A stretch of DNA of 5,501 bases from Fusobacterium sp. (GTDB taxonomy: Bacteria > Fusobacteriota > Fusobacteriia > Fusobacteriales > Fusobacteriaceae), in assembly GCA_018457305.1 (NCBI GenBank), contig JAGYHM010000082.1, positions 1 through 5,501 on the forward strand. Reading direction: 5' to 3'. Below the pieces are notes generated by a model. It did no database searches, was not told where the DNA came from, and worked only from the letters and a program-made list of their open reading frames with translations. The translations under genes were made by a program, and so were the position numbers. This document shows, piece after piece, positions 4,928 to 5,501 of the stretch. The number at the start of each line of letters is the position of its first letter. Positions within the stretch are counted from its first letter, which is position 1.

Positions 4928-5501
4928 ATGAAAATAAAGAATTTTAATAATATAAAAGAGAGTTTTTCCTTTTATGGTGGAAATGCTGGAAATAAAAAAA
5001 GCTTTGTTAAAGAAAATGGAGAAAATTGGTTTTTAAAATTTCCTAAAACAACTAAATACTTTAATAATGTAGATATATCTTATACAACAAGTCCGTTATC
5101 AGAATATATAGGCTCTCAAATCTATAAAGAATTAGGATTTCCAGTTCATGAAACAGAATTAGGAGTAAAAGATAATAAAGTTGTTGTAGCATGTAAAAAT
5201 TTTATTCCTAAGAATAATGAGTTATTTGAACTTGAAAAAGTTTTTAATGATGATTTAGGAGAATTTGAAAAAGAAAGGGAAAACTTAAAAGGAAATTCAG
5301 AGGTTAAATATTATAGAGAAATAGAGGAAATAAATTTTGTTTTAAATAAAAATAAAAATATAAATCAATTCCCTGAAATAAAAGAAAGATTTTGGGATAT
5401 GTTTCTTGTAGATGCTTTTATAAATAACAATGATAGGCATTTAGGAAATTGGGGTCTTTTAGTAGATAATGAAAAAAATATAATTAAACTAGCTCCTATC
5501 T
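4928..5501 (+). CDS. HipA/CtkA-like Ser/Thr protein kinase, N-terminal part (3' end outside window)
   Basis: 191 residues are visible and the frame stays open to the window end. A glycine-rich phosphate-binding stretch YGGNAGNKKS (16-25) comes first. Then WFLKFPK has K37 in the position of the ATP-binding lysine, followed by SYTTSPLSEYIGSQIYKELG (51-70) and the VVVACKNF strand. The catalytic block is FWDMFLVDAFINNNDRHLGN (155-174), with D169 as probable catalytic base and N174 as metal ligand. KLAPI at the end begins the segment that carries the second metal-binding aspartate in this family (LAPxYD), just beyond the window. The pattern resembles the CtkA/HipA C-terminal kinase group more than full-length E. 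coli HipA, because the N-terminal HipA subdomain is absent. HipA kinases phosphorylate translation components and arrest growth; the target here is unknown. GAGG at 4917-4920 overlaps the upstream stop, and the ATG is at 4928. Confidence 0.87.
   Translation, partial: MKIKNFNNIKESFSFYGGNAGNKKSFVKENGENWFLKFPKTTKYFNNVDISYTTSPLSEYIGSQIYKELGFPVHETELGVKDNKVVVACKNFIPKNNELFELEKVFNDDLGEFEKERENLKGNSEVKYYREIEEINFVLNKNKNINQFPEIKERFWDMFLVDAFINNNDRHLGNWGLLVDNEKNIIKLAPI

Overview
The window is very A+T-rich. It uses AGA for most arginines and carries strong AAGGAGG-type ribosome binding sites. One strand is densely packed with genes, all reading +. The content is part of a P-type (Trb/VirB-like) conjugative type IV secretion system with a Sec-exported TrbJ, which implies an envelope with a periplasm. 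Together these suggest a plasmid or integrative conjugative element of a low-GC Gram-negative such as Fusobacteriota (Fusobacterium/Leptotrichia-like). That host assignment is an inference; no 16S or other marker is present.

Layout. Positions 1-601 (tail readable to 662 after a one-base correction in an A8 run) hold the C-terminal part of a VirB4/TrbE ATPase. Positions 709-1743 hold a stand-alone CHC2 zinc-finger/Toprim DNA primase. Positions 1811-2662 hold TrbJ (VirB5-like), with a signal peptide. Positions 2681-3136 hold a small polytopic membrane protein sitting where trbK lies in Ti/RP4-type trb operons. Positions 3136-4119 hold TrbL (VirB6-like inner-membrane channel protein), whose start overlaps the previous stop. 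Positions 4149-4448 hold an unrecognised 99-aa charged protein. A 209-bp non-coding stretch follows, with a near-consensus promoter (4481-4509), about 90 nt of potential untranslated transcript and a perfect 12-bp-arm terminator (4577-4604). The last part is a two-gene unit: an 86-aa protein (4658-4918) and a HipA/CtkA-like Ser/Thr kinase (4928 to window end, truncated by the window).

How the parts fit. TrbE supplies energy, TrbJ and TrbL build the pilus tip and inner-membrane channel, and the primase would convert the incoming single strand to duplex or prime lagging-strand synthesis. The kinase pair looks like a toxin-antitoxin or stabilisation module carried by the element.

The most striking unexplained signal is a near-identical palindrome with the core GTAACAAGTTGTTAC. 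It occurs three times, always between genes: before the primase (671-689), just after the 99-aa gene (4451-4469), and before the kinase pair (4621-4639). It looks like the operator or partition-type site of one element-wide DNA-binding protein, tying the transfer genes and the kinase module together. No gene for such a protein is visible in the window.
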